A DNA stretch of 64,000 nucleotides from assembly GCF_032461945.1 (NCBI RefSeq), contig NZ_JAWCUD010000008.1, forward strand, positions 124,001-188,000. The letters are read 5' to 3'. Below are positions 7,775 to 16,630 of the stretch, piece by piece. How positions within the stretch are numbered: the first letter of the stretch is position 1; every line of letters begins with the position of its first letter. The DNA comes from Paenibacillus_E violae. Its GTDB lineage: Bacteria; Bacillota; Bacilli; Paenibacillales; NBRC-103111. The position numbers and the translations under genes are program-made. Under the pieces are notes generated by a model, which was not told where the DNA came from, searched no databases, and saw only the letters and a list, made by a program, of their open reading frames with translations.

Positions 7775-9569
7775 GCTGGCTCAGCTCCTTTTTAGTTGGG
7801 TGATTAGGCAGGATGAGGCGCATTGTCGTTCCGCTATTCACAACGCTCTCAACTTCGAGCCGGTAAGGCTGCCCGTGAACGAGCTCCAGACGCCTAACAA
7901 CACTGCGAACGCCAAGGTGTTCCCGTCCATCCGAGCGCTGAGGCAGAGAAGTCCCCTTCGGCCCCAGCAGGATAGCGATCGCGGATTCATCCATACCGCA
8001 GCCGTTATCGGTCACTTCTATTTCCAAATGGTCAAGATGCTGACGAGCTCGAATAACCAAGATTTTATGTGACACCTTATTCCGAAAGGCATGTACGAAT
8101 ACATTTTCTACGAGAGGCTGGAGAAGGAAACGCATCATCTCGTTGTCCAGTACCTGCTCATCCGCTTGGATAATCGTTTCCAAATCAGGTTCGAACAATT
8201 CGGTTTGCAGCTTCACATAATTGCGAATTTGCTGAAATTCTTCCTGCACGGTTGTCAGTGTCCGGACGGGCATCAGGGAGTACTTGAGCATTTCCGAAAT
8301 GGTGGCGATTAAGGCAGCAGTGTCCTTTTCATTTTGCAAATAAAGCTTCCAATAAATTTCGTTGAACATATTGTGCAGAAAATGTGGGTTAAGCTGAACC
8401 TGCAGCGCTTTGAGCTCTGCTTCTCTTTCGCTTAGCTGGGTTAGATAGACCTCCGTAATCAACCTGCCGACCTGTTCAGCCATGGCATTGAAGCTCTCGC
8501 CCATATAGGCGAGTTCATCTTTGGTGCGGATTTCAATACGGGCGCTGAAGTCACCGGAACGTACTTTGCGAAGCCCAAGCAGCAGATCCTTGATCGGCCG
8601 CAAGAGCTTGCCTGTCGAGATAACGATGAGAATGCTCGTTAACAAGATACTGATGAAGCCGGTATACGCAATGCGTTTGGATAAAATTTTGTTTTTAACT
8701 TGAATGTCGGAAAGGGACGTTGAGCTGACAAGCTTGAAGGAGGTCGCTTTGGATATCCCCTGTACATACAGATGATTGTTCATCACGCGGGTTTCGTTCA
8801 TATCCTGCAGCATCTGTGCTTTCTCCACTGTTTCCTGCGTGGAATTGCTATAGAGCAACTCCTTGTTTTCGTTGTACAAATAGACTTCGCCTGTCCCGTC
8901 CTTGATTAACTCCTTCAAAATCCCGGCAAAAAAGGATTCATCCACAGCCATTACGAGAACGCCGTAGGTTTGCAGAGCACTATTTTTCATCAGCCTGGCT
9001 ATAATAATGGTTTGCCTGAAGCCACTCGGTTCAATGGAGCTGGGCAGCGGCATGCTCATCCAGGCCAGATTCCCATAGGTATCGTTTAGTTTGGACTGGA
9101 TGGTTTGAAAGGTTGGCTCATCCAAGTTTTTGATCGCAGAAGTCGTATAGCTGAAATAAGAAGGATTGCCGTTTAAGTCATACAGATACATCCCTGTAAT
9201 ATAAGGCGCGTCTGATTTGATTTGGAAAATCTGCTCTTCGATTTGCTTTTTATCATAGTACAGATTAAAGGCGTCGGCATCCTCTTGGGAATTGATTCGT
9301 TTGATGAGCATTTCAATTTGCGGATTGAATACTACGGTCTGAGATACACGCACAATTTCCTGAACTTTCATTTCGATTTTGGCCAAAGCCTCTTCATTCG
9401 TACGGGAGAACTGCTTGCTGATCTCCTCTTCAAACAGTTTCAGATTATACTGATAAGTCAAATAACCGGTAATCCCGAAGGCAAGTAAAATGATGGCGGA
9501 CAGGCTAATGATTAATCGAATTCGAAAGCTGCGGTTGATGCTGATGAGTAGTTGTCGCCAGATTTGCAT
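7761..9569 (-). CDS. YesM-type sensor histidine kinase
   Basis: About 602 residues: transmembrane segment (17-39), a large extracellular sensor region (about 40-300), second membrane segment (300-320), HAMP (321-373), His_kinase domain with LQVQLNPHFLHNMFNEIYW (His about 396), and a HATPase with NGCGMDE. This is the YesM/LytS-like class that senses extracellular sugars or a binding protein and phosphorylates a YesN regulator. I start at ATG 9569, which has GGGGAATCTGAG before it. The longer ATG at 9623 overlaps a TATAAT -10 box on the same strand and has no ribosome site, so it would not be in the transcript. Confidence 0.93.
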   Translation of the reverse strand: MQIWRQLLISINRSFRIRLIISLSAIILLAFGITGYLTYQYNLKLFEEEISKQFSRTNEEALAKIEMKVQEIVRVSQTVVFNPQIEMLIKRINSQEDADAFNLYYDKKQIEEQIFQIKSDAPYITGMYLYDLNGNPSYFSYTTSAIKNLDEPTFQTIQSKLNDTYGNLAWMSMPLPSSIEPSGFRQTIIIARLMKNSALQTYGVLVMAVDESFFAGILKELIKDGTGEVYLYNENKELLYSNSTQETVEKAQMLQDMNETRVMNNHLYVQGISKATSFKLVSSTSLSDIQVKNKILSKRIAYTGFISILLTSILIVISTGKLLRPIKDLLLGLRKVRSGDFSARIEIRTKDELAYMGESFNAMAEQVGRLITEVYLTQLSEREAELKALQVQLNPHFLHNMFNEIYWKLYLQNEKDTAALIATISEMLKYSLMPVRTLTTVQEEFQQIRNYVKLQTELFEPDLETIIQADEQVLDNEMMRFLLQPLVENVFVHAFRNKVSHKILVIRARQHLDHLEIEVTDNGCGMDESAIAILLGPKGTSLPQRSDGREHLGVRSVVRRLELVHGQPYRLEVESVVNSGTTMRLILPNHPTKKELSQHAEG

Positions 9570-9621
9570 CTCAGATTCCCCAATTTGCTTATAGTTTGCA
9601 AGCCATAACGTTGCTGAGGAC

Positions 9622-9693
9622 ATTATACAATATTTTTTTCATATAAAAATCGCTTCCATCCATTACCTAATGAATTTATAGAATCTTCTATAA
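9622..9693. promoter_or_regulatory. divergent control region between yesM-like and lplB-like genes
   Basis: On the minus strand TATAAT lies at 9622-9627, suitable as the -10 of the kinase operon. A perfect 8-bp dyad, TTATAGAA-TC-TTCTATAA, occupies 9676-9693, and its right arm contains TATAAT (9689-9694) on the plus strand. The dyad is a plausible operator for the YesN-type regulator; no strong -35 was found for either direction. Confidence 0.45.
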
Positions 9694-9764
9694 TTTTTTA
9701 AGGGTTTTGATACACGAAACCGATATGATAGGATTCATACCAAAGATTGAGGGAGTGAGCAAGC

Positions 9765-10730
9765 ATGAGCAGTCGAATCGAAGAACCTCCTGTCACGGTA
9801 TCATCCGTGAACCTGCGCAAGACAGCTTCTTTAAAGCGGAGCAGGCGATTGAAACAAAATATTCCTTTGTTCATCATGCTGATTCCAGTTATCGCTTATT
9901 ATGTGATATTCAAATATTGGCCTATGGGCGGACTTGTTATCGCTTTCAAAACCTATAATTTTGCGGATGGCATCTGGAATAGCCCTTGGGTGGGACTAAA
10001 GAATTTTAAACTGCTGTTTTCCAGCGCGAGCACGCTCCAAATCAATTGGAACACATTTTGGCTGAGCTTTCTAAGCCTGGTGCTCGGATTCCCGGTTCCC
10101 ATTTTCTTGGCTGTTTTGCTCAATGAGGTCCGGAAGTCGTGGTTCAAAAAGTGGGTGCAAACGATCATTTATTTACCGCACTTCTTCTCTTGGGTCATTG
10201 TGTCGGGTATCGTATTATCGTTATTTGCAACCGATTATGGTTCCATCAATAAGGTGCTCAAACTGTTCAATCTGGAGCCGGTTACTTTTTTATATGAGTC
10301 GCATTCTTGGATAAGCATTTTTATCGGATCTGGCATTTGGAAGGAAATGGGCTTTAGTACCATCATCTACTTGGCTGCTCTAACGACCATTGATCCGTCG
10401 CTGTATGAATCCGCCTGCATGGATGGAGCTACCAAGTGGCGTCAGATGTGGCATGTAACGCTTCCCGGCATTCGGCACACCATTATTTTATTGCTGATAT
10501 TAGCGATGGGTAAAATTATGGAAGTTGGGTTTGATCAAGTCTATAACTTACAGAACGCTGCTGTTGCGGACGTGTCGGAGGTTATCAGTACTTACATTTA
10601 TAAAATAGGACTCGGCAGCTCGCAATTTAGCTTAACGACGGCCATGGGACTATTCGAATCGGTCATTAGCTGCAGTCTCGTGTTAATCGCAAACCGGATT
10701 GCCAAAAAATTTGATCAAGCCCTGTTCTAG
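9765..10730 (+). CDS. LplB-like sugar ABC transporter permease
   Basis: 321 residues with about six membrane segments. The N-terminal FIMLIPVIAYYVIFKYWPMGGL and GLKNFKLLF stretches are typical of LplB, the first permease of CUT1-type polysaccharide or oligosaccharide importers. The cytoplasmic EAA loop that docks the ATPase reads YESACMDGATKWRQMWHVTLPG. The start follows GAGGGAGTGAGCAAGC. It opens the importer operon and is 15 bases from the next permease. No ATPase gene is nearby; such importers usually share an MsmX-type ATPase encoded elsewhere. Confidence 0.93.
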   Translation: MSSRIEEPPVTVSSVNLRKTASLKRSRRLKQNIPLFIMLIPVIAYYVIFKYWPMGGLVIAFKTYNFADGIWNSPWVGLKNFKLLFSSASTLQINWNTFWLSFLSLVLGFPVPIFLAVLLNEVRKSWFKKWVQTIIYLPHFFSWVIVSGIVLSLFATDYGSINKVLKLFNLEPVTFLYESHSWISIFIGSGIWKEMGFSTIIYLAALTTIDPSLYESACMDGATKWRQMWHVTLPGIRHTIILLLILAMGKIMEVGFDQVYNLQNAAVADVSEVISTYIYKIGLGSSQFSLTTAMGLFESVISCSLVLIANRIAKKFDQALF

Positions 10731-10745
10731 AGAGGAGGACATGTA

Positions 10746-11618
10746 GTGAAAGCGACAAGAGGAGAAAAGCTTTTCTATACGATCAATTACGTGCTGCTTG
10801 CACTCATTGCCTTAACTTGCATCCTGCCGTTTATTCATATCATAGCGCTATCGCTCAGCGATCGGTCATCTGTAGATTCAGGTCATGTCTTCTTTTGGCC
10901 GATAGGGCTGCAGTTCACGGCATATAAAATTTTCTTCATCGCAAGCCCGGCCTTTAATGCTTTCAAAAATAGCATATTTATCACCGTGGTCGGCGTGGTA
11001 TTAAGTTTATTGGGCACCATTTTAGCTGCTTATCCGTTGTCCAGATCCTATTTGTTCGCTCGTCGCTATCTGGTTCTTGGTATGGTGTTTACGATGCTAT
11101 TCGCGGGTGGTTTAATTCCAACTTATCTCGTTGTAAAAAACATGCATCTCATCGATTCTTATTGGTCCTTATGGCTGACAGGCTTCATTAGTACTTATAA
11201 TATGCTGCTGATGAAAAGCTATTTTGAGAATATTCCTTACGAAGTACAAGAAGCTGCGCGAATTGATGGATGCAGTGACACTGCACTGCTCATCCGAGTC
11301 ATTTTACCCTTATCCTTGCCGATGTTGGCGACTCTGGCGTTATTTTATGGCATTAACTATTGGAACGCGTTCATGAGTGTTCTAATGTATATCAATAAGA
11401 GCGATATGATGAATTTAACTGTCGTTGTGCAAGCTATGCTGCAAAAGAACGATTTGCTCAACTCTCCTTCCCTGAATACGGAGGAGCAAGCAGCGGTTGC
11501 TACAGAGATGGTGAAAGCCGTGGGCGTTGTTGTGATGGTTGTGCCTATGCTGGTGATTTATCCTTTCTTGCAGAAGTATTTTGTCAAAGGCGTAATGCTT
11601 GGATCCGTTAAGGGTTAA
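10746..11618 (+). CDS. YtcP/LplC-like sugar ABC transporter permease
   Basis: 290 residues, GTG start preceded by GAGAGGAGGACATGTA. The family pattern is clear: IIALSLSDRSSVDSGHV near residue 35, about six membrane segments, and the EAA loop QEAARIDGCSDTALLIRVIL. It pairs with the LplB-like permease to form the membrane channel of a CUT1 importer for oligosaccharides. Tight spacing on both sides shows an operon. Confidence 0.93.
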   Translation: MKATRGEKLFYTINYVLLALIALTCILPFIHIIALSLSDRSSVDSGHVFFWPIGLQFTAYKIFFIASPAFNAFKNSIFITVVGVVLSLLGTILAAYPLSRSYLFARRYLVLGMVFTMLFAGGLIPTYLVVKNMHLIDSYWSLWLTGFISTYNMLLMKSYFENIPYEVQEAARIDGCSDTALLIRVILPLSLPMLATLALFYGINYWNAFMSVLMYINKSDMMNLTVVVQAMLQKNDLLNSPSLNTEEQAAVATEMVKAVGVVVMVVPMLVIYPFLQKYFVKGVMLGSVKG

Positions 11619-11679
11619 AATCGTTGGTGTTCCCGTTTAACAAAACTTCACTATAAAATTTTGCAGGGGGAAAATGCAC

Positions 11680-13356
11680 ATGAAAAACATGAAACTGTGG
11701 CTTGGAATCACCGTAGGGGTTGTCGCGCTTGGTGCAACGTTAGTTGGCTGCAGCAGTGACAAAAAAGAAGGGACAGCAGCTACGACAAGCAGCAAACCGG
11801 GGGAAGAGAAACCGGCTAAGCGTGGCGATGTGACGGTATCCATGTACGACCGGGGGGCAGTACCTGCCTCAGAGGGATCGTATGAAGAGAATCGCTGGAG
11901 CAAATGGATCAATCAAAATGGACCTGTCAATGTGAAGTTTGTTCCTATCCTCCGCAGTGATTCAACGAAGAAATTGAACGTTTTGTTTGCGTCGGGTTCC
12001 GCTCCGGATATCGTCAACGAGTATAACACACCGTTTCGAGGAAGTTTGTACGATCAAAAACAACTGCTTCCCATTGATAACATTTTGCAATATATGCCTG
12101 AATACCAGAAGCTGCTGACGCAATATCCGCAATTGAAAAAGGCGGGGACGAAGCCGGATGGCAAGCTCTACGAAATTGGAAAAGTCAAAGAGGCTGTTCC
12201 TGCCCATATTTTACTCATTCGGACCGATTGGTTGAAGAAATTGAATCTGGCGATGCCGACAACAACGGATGAGCTATTAAAAGTGGCTAAGGCATTTGCT
12301 GACCAAGATCCTGATGGTAATGGTAAAAAAGATACGTATGGCCTGAATATGAGCACTTATTCCGAGCAAGCCATCAATGAGATGTTCGGCGAGAGCTCCT
12401 CGAGCTCGCTACTGGCTTGGGATCTGAAGGATGGCAAAGTTGTCCGTGCTTGGGACAAAGAGCTTGCTTCTCTCACCTTTAAGAAACGTCTCTATGATGA
12501 GGGCTTGATCGATAAAGACTATATTAACGATAAAGATGGCGCCAAGGCGAAACAGGACTTTTTAAATGGAAAGATCGGCATTTATGTGAAGTTCACCGGA
12601 GGTTGGTATGACTTTATCATGAATGACCTTACGACATTGCAGAAAAATGCGCCTGGGGCGGATGTCGCTCCATTAGGTTATCCAAAATCACCGATGGGGA
12701 CATTTACTGGGGCCATTGATAATCCTGTTCAAATGACAACCGTTGTGAACGCTAAAGCGAAAGATCCGGAAGCCGTTGGCCGCTATCTTGATTTTATTAT
12801 GAAGCCGGAAACCGCTAATAAAATTGTCAATGGTGATGAAGGCACACACTGGAAGAAAGCTCCCAATGGTTGTCCACAAGCAATAGACCCTGCAAAGTCC
12901 AAGAATGAAGTTAGCTACGCATATGACTATACAATGTTCTTCTCATCGGGCGTAGATAAATGTACGTATGTTCTGAATGGTTTTAATGCTGAAGTACCAG
13001 CGCAAAAAGCAGGAATGGATATGTATAAAGAAGTTCAGAAGCTCTATTTTGATCCGCAAAGAGAATATCCAGGCATTGCTTTGGGTGACCACATGCCGGT
13101 GTACAGCGCAGATCTTCAAGTCATTAACACAACGATTCTGAAAGAAAAAGGCGACTTATTCGTGAAAGCCATTCTCAGCGGCGCTAAGTACACGCCGGAG
13201 CAAGCGATCAAAGACTCGCAAGCGGCTTGGGCGAAAGCAGGCGGTCAACAGCTCGAGGATTTTATGAACAAATGGTATCAAGAGAATAAAGATACAGCGT
13301 TCCTGGCTAAGGATGCGATGATTATCGCGAAACAACAAATGGAAGCAGTCAAGTAA
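11680..13356 (+). CDS. extracellular sugar-binding lipoprotein of the ABC importer
   Basis: About 558 residues. The signal sequence ends in the lipobox LVGC with lipidated Cys near residue 24, followed by a Ser/Thr/Lys-rich linker. The body matches large LplA/YtcQ-type solute-binding proteins (for example AFADQDPDGNGKKDTYGLN, a calcium-binding-like loop common in this family). I use ATG 11680 since GGGGG lies 9 bases before it; ATG 11674 has only 3 bases spacing. The ligand is probably an oligosaccharide released from an acidic polysaccharide, inferred from the downstream GH105-like gene. A long stem-loop follows the gene. Confidence 0.92.
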   Translation: MKNMKLWLGITVGVVALGATLVGCSSDKKEGTAATTSSKPGEEKPAKRGDVTVSMYDRGAVPASEGSYEENRWSKWINQNGPVNVKFVPILRSDSTKKLNVLFASGSAPDIVNEYNTPFRGSLYDQKQLLPIDNILQYMPEYQKLLTQYPQLKKAGTKPDGKLYEIGKVKEAVPAHILLIRTDWLKKLNLAMPTTTDELLKVAKAFADQDPDGNGKKDTYGLNMSTYSEQAINEMFGESSSSSLLAWDLKDGKVVRAWDKELASLTFKKRLYDEGLIDKDYINDKDGAKAKQDFLNGKIGIYVKFTGGWYDFIMNDLTTLQKNAPGADVAPLGYPKSPMGTFTGAIDNPVQMTTVVNAKAKDPEAVGRYLDFIMKPETANKIVNGDEGTHWKKAPNGCPQAIDPAKSKNEVSYAYDYTMFFSSGVDKCTYVLNGFNAEVPAQKAGMDMYKEVQKLYFDPQREYPGIALGDHMPVYSADLQVINTTILKEKGDLFVKAILSGAKYTPEQAIKDSQAAWAKAGGQQLEDFMNKWYQENKDTAFLAKDAMIIAKQQMEAVK

Positions 13357-13373
13357 GTCATTCTTGAAGGAGG

Positions 13374-13426
13374 GCTGGATATCGATTAGGTTGCCTGCGC
13401 GTTCAGGCATCTCATCGGTGTCCAGC
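13374..13426 (+). other. intercistronic stem-loop after the binding-protein gene
   Basis: GCTGGATATCGAT (13374-13386) pairs with ATCGGTGTCCAGC (13414-13426) with two wobbles, and GCCTG/CAGGC (13393-13397/13404-13408) forms an inner stem. No T run follows, so it is not a terminator. Such hairpins after importer binding-protein genes usually protect the upstream message and raise the lipoprotein-to-permease ratio (inference). Confidence 0.55.
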
Positions 13427-13451
13427 GTCTTGCATCATGGGGGGAATCATA

Positions 13452-14531
13452 ATGAACAAAGTTAAAGTAGCTATCATCGGTTGTGGCGGTATCGCAACGG
13501 GGAAACATCTGCCAAGCTTGAGCAAAGTTGCGGAAGCGGAAATCATCGGTTTTTTCGACATCTTCCCCGCAAGCGCACACCAAGCAGCAGTGAAATTCGG
13601 CGCTCCCGGCGCAAAAGTATACGACGATTACCGCGAATTATTGGCGGATCCTGCAATTGATGTTGTACATATATGTACGCCGAATGATACGCATGCGGAA
13701 ATTTCGATTGCCGCTTTGGAAGCAGGCAAGCATGTCATGTGCGAAAAGCCGATGGCGAAAACAGCTGCGGATGCCCGCCGTATGGTGGAAGCTGCCAAAC
13801 GGACAGGCAAAAAATTAACGGTTGGTTATAATAATCGATTCCGAGCAGACAGTCAACATTTGAAACGAGTCGTTGAGAACGGCGATTTGGGCGAAATTTA
13901 CTTTGCTAAAGCACATGCTGTTCGCAGACGCGGTGTCCCTACTTGGGGAGTTTTCCTGGATGAAGAGAAACAAGGCGGAGGTCCATTAATCGATATTGGC
14001 ACACATGCGCTTGATCTGACATTATGGTTAATGAATAACTATGAACCTAGAGTGGTGCTGGGCACCGCTTATCATAAATTATCACGCAAAGAGAACGCTG
14101 CTAATTCATGGGGCCCGTGGGACCCAAATAAATTCAAGGTTGAGGATTCGGCCTTTGCTATGATTGTCATGAAAAATGGGGCCACCATTATGGTGGAGGC
14201 CAGTTGGGCGCTCAATACGCTGGATACCAAGGAAGCGAAATGTACGCTTTGCGGTACCGAAGGAGGAGCGGACATGCAGGATGGGTTGCGCATTAATGGC
14301 GAGAGCCATAGCCGACTATATGTGAACCAAATGCAGTTCGAGGCCAAGGGTGCAGACTTCTACGAAGGCAAGAAAGAAAGCATGCAGGATAAAGAAATTC
14401 GATTATGGATTGATGCCATTATTCATGATAAAGAGCCGATCGTAACGCCAGAGCAGTCTTGCGTCGTATCGGAAATCCTTGAAGCGATTTATGAATCGAA
14501 TCGAACTGGAAAAGCCGTCTATTTTGACTAA
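13452..14531 (+). CDS. Gfo/Idh/MocA family NAD(P)-dependent oxidoreductase
   Basis: 359 residues. The N-terminal Rossmann fold shows VKVAIIGCGGIATGKHLPSL, followed by the family motif CEKPMA (EKP, about residues 96-100) and the second-domain GGGPLIDIGTHALDL with a catalytic-type His. Members oxidise or epimerise sugars and inositols. The upstream ATG at 13437 is in frame, but its GGGGGG is the ribosome site for ATG 13452. It is the first of two such dehydrogenases in the operon and probably acts on the imported sugar or its breakdown product. Confidence 0.9.
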   Translation: MNKVKVAIIGCGGIATGKHLPSLSKVAEAEIIGFFDIFPASAHQAAVKFGAPGAKVYDDYRELLADPAIDVVHICTPNDTHAEISIAALEAGKHVMCEKPMAKTAADARRMVEAAKRTGKKLTVGYNNRFRADSQHLKRVVENGDLGEIYFAKAHAVRRRGVPTWGVFLDEEKQGGGPLIDIGTHALDLTLWLMNNYEPRVVLGTAYHKLSRKENAANSWGPWDPNKFKVEDSAFAMIVMKNGATIMVEASWALNTLDTKEAKCTLCGTEGGADMQDGLRINGESHSRLYVNQMQFEAKGADFYEGKKESMQDKEIRLWIDAIIHDKEPIVTPEQSCVVSEILEAIYESNRTGKAVYFD

Positions 14532-14567
14532 ACGATGGATAAAGTATCGGAAAAGGAGTCTCAAACA

Positions 14568-15590
14568 ATGATTAGAGTTGCGATGTTGAGCTTTTGGCAT
14601 GTTCATGCCAAAGACTACGCACGTATGGCAAGTCAGCATCCCGACACCGAAATCGTGGCCGTTTGGGATGAAGATGCGCAGCGTGGCAGAGAAAAAGCCG
14701 ATGAGTTCAGCGTCAGGTTTTATGAGAATCTGGAGGAGCTCTTGAGCAATCCTGACATTGATGCGGTTATTGTGGATACACCCACAACGGCGCACCGGGA
14801 TGTGATTATCGCCGCGGCTCGTGCGGGTAAGCATGTTTTTACAGAAAAGGTTGTCGCTACTACAACAAAGGAATGCAAGGAAATACTAGCGGCGGTTGAA
14901 GCTGCCGGCGTGAAGCTCACCGTCTCTTTGCCGCGGCTGTACACCGGGTTCACTCAAAGCATCATGAAGTCTATTCATGAAGGTGATCTTGGCACGATAT
15001 CGACAGTACGTATCCGGCTTGCTCATAACGGTGCGCTCCCGACGGAGAGTAATCCGAATGGCTCGCTGCCTTCGTACTTCTTCAATCTGGCGTCGTGCGG
15101 GGGAGGAGCCTTGATGGATCTTGGCTGCCATCCCATGTACTTAACCCGCTTATTCCTGGGTTTTCCGGAAAGCGTCAGCGCCAGCTTCGGCTACATTACG
15201 GGGCGCGAGGTAGAGGATAGTGCTGTAGCTACTTTGCGTTATCCAAACGGAGCATTAGGGATTGTTGAAGCGGGATTTGTGAATAGCTACTCGCAATTCG
15301 ACATTGAGGTGCAAGGGACCGAGGGAAGCATAAAGTATTCTCGAACCGATGATCTGGTCTATATCCGCAGCTCCAAGCTATCAGGTGAGGCAGCAGCAAA
15401 ATGGCAAGTGGCTCAGGAACTTCCGGTGAGTCTGCCGACCCCGTTCGAACAGTGGGTGTCACATATGCAGAACCAAACAACAGCTTCAGAGAACATCCAA
15501 TTAGCGCTTGATTTAACACGTTTAATGGAAGCATCGACGCAATCGGCACAGACGGGCACAGCTATTTATTTGCGAGATCTTACCGAATAA
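14568..15590 (+). CDS. second Gfo/Idh/MocA family oxidoreductase
   Basis: 340 residues. The N-terminus, VAMLSFWHVHAKDYARMA, lacks the usual GxGxxG fingerprint and carries WHVHA, a variant seen in some divergent family members. The later EKV (position of EKP) and GGGALMDLGCHPMYL motifs are present, with Cys-His in place of the more usual Thr-His. The start at ATG 14568 follows AAAAGGAGTCTCAAACA; the in-frame ATG at 14535 lacks a site. It is distinct from its upstream neighbour and probably acts on a different intermediate. Confidence 0.85.
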   Translation: MIRVAMLSFWHVHAKDYARMASQHPDTEIVAVWDEDAQRGREKADEFSVRFYENLEELLSNPDIDAVIVDTPTTAHRDVIIAAARAGKHVFTEKVVATTTKECKEILAAVEAAGVKLTVSLPRLYTGFTQSIMKSIHEGDLGTISTVRIRLAHNGALPTESNPNGSLPSYFFNLASCGGGALMDLGCHPMYLTRLFLGFPESVSASFGYITGREVEDSAVATLRYPNGALGIVEAGFVNSYSQFDIEVQGTEGSIKYSRTDDLVYIRSSKLSGEAAAKWQVAQELPVSLPTPFEQWVSHMQNQTTASENIQLALDLTRLMEASTQSAQTGTAIYLRDLTE

Positions 15591-15607
15591 GGCGGTATTC
15601 CCGCAGA

Positions 15608-15656
15608 AAGGCCAGTTCATCCCCTACATATGGAAGCAGGGTGATCTGGTCTTTTT
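15608..15656 (+). terminator. possible attenuating stem-loop inside the operon
   Basis: AAAGGCCAG (15608-15616) can pair with CTGGTCTTT (around 15645-15653), extended imperfectly by CATCCC/GGGTGA, and a run of five T follows. It lies between two co-directional operon genes, so partial termination is possible. Pairing is imperfect. Confidence 0.35.
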
Positions 15657-15679
15657 CATAAGAATAAGGAGGCATACAG

Positions 15680-16630
15680 ATGATCGACAAAGGGGAATAT
15701 TCGTTTTCAACGTGCTGGAATATTAAGAAACATACCATTGGCCGGGACATGGTGGAGGAAATTAAGGGGCTTGGCTTTCGATATGTAGAACTGAATTATA
15801 ATGTGACGGAAGAAATGATGAGAACTATTGAACCGATGATTGAAAAAGGGGAAATAGGCGTTTCGAGTGTGCACAATGTATTCCCATTCATCGACGATAA
15901 GGATTATGATACCGATTCCGTGATGCTGGGCTTTGATGATGAAGAGAAGCGCAAACGCTCTGTGGAGCTGCTCATTCGATCCATGGAGTATGCCAACCGC
16001 TATGGAGCCAAAGCCGTAGTCGTACATCCTGGCGAAGTCCCTTTTGACTACAATATTGATCTGGATTTGAAGAAGCTTTATCAGGAACATGGAAGGGCTT
16101 CGACGGAGTACCAAGGGCTGTGGCGGAACATGCTGGAACGGCGCGATAGTCTCAGTCCTCGGTATACGAAACGGATTCAGGATAGCTTGGACGAAGTGAG
16201 TGATTATGCAGCGAAAAAAGGATGGGATATCGCGATTGGCATCGAAACGCGTTCGAGATCGTATCAGATGCCGACGCTGATGGAAGCCAAGACGATTTGC
16301 GACAATTTGGAGGGGAGCCCCGTTCGTCTTTGGTACGACATCGGTCACGCCATGATGATGGATCGAATGGGTTTGTACGACAATTTGAAGGAGCTAGAGG
16401 AAGTTAAGCAGTATATCTATGGTGTGCATATTCATGAAACACTCGGGCTTTCCGACCATTGGTGTCCTTATGTACATAGCAAGGATCTGCATTTCTTTGA
16501 CCATTTCCTTGAAGCTATCGACATGGCCAAGGTTAAAGTGTACGAGTTGAAGGCTGTATGTCAACCGGATGAGATCGAGGAGAGCCACAGACTGATCACA
16601 AGTAAAATAGCGGCCGGGAAAGGGCAATAG
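15680..16630 (+). CDS. sugar phosphate isomerase/epimerase-like TIM barrel protein
   Basis: 316 residues of the AP-endonuclease-2/xylose-isomerase-like TIM barrel family. Family-type metal and substrate strands are visible: VHNVFPF, AVVVHPGEVP, IGIETRSRSYQMPT, VRLWYDIGHAMMM and YGVHIHETLG. The start follows AATAAGGAGGCATACAG. It probably isomerises or epimerises the sugar handled by the two dehydrogenases. The stop codon is followed immediately by the next gene's start. Confidence 0.85.
   Translation: MIDKGEYSFSTCWNIKKHTIGRDMVEEIKGLGFRYVELNYNVTEEMMRTIEPMIEKGEIGVSSVHNVFPFIDDKDYDTDSVMLGFDDEEKRKRSVELLIRSMEYANRYGAKAVVVHPGEVPFDYNIDLDLKKLYQEHGRASTEYQGLWRNMLERRDSLSPRYTKRIQDSLDEVSDYAAKKGWDIAIGIETRSRSYQMPTLMEAKTICDNLEGSPVRLWYDIGHAMMMDRMGLYDNLKELEEVKQYIYGVHIHETLGLSDHWCPYVHSKDLHFFDHFLEAIDMAKVKVYELKAVCQPDEIEESHRLITSKIAAGKGQ

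Noticed and set aside
15707..16348. 213-codon minus-strand ORF
   Set aside because: Antisense to the TIM-barrel isomerase gene; no recognisable family and no operon context.
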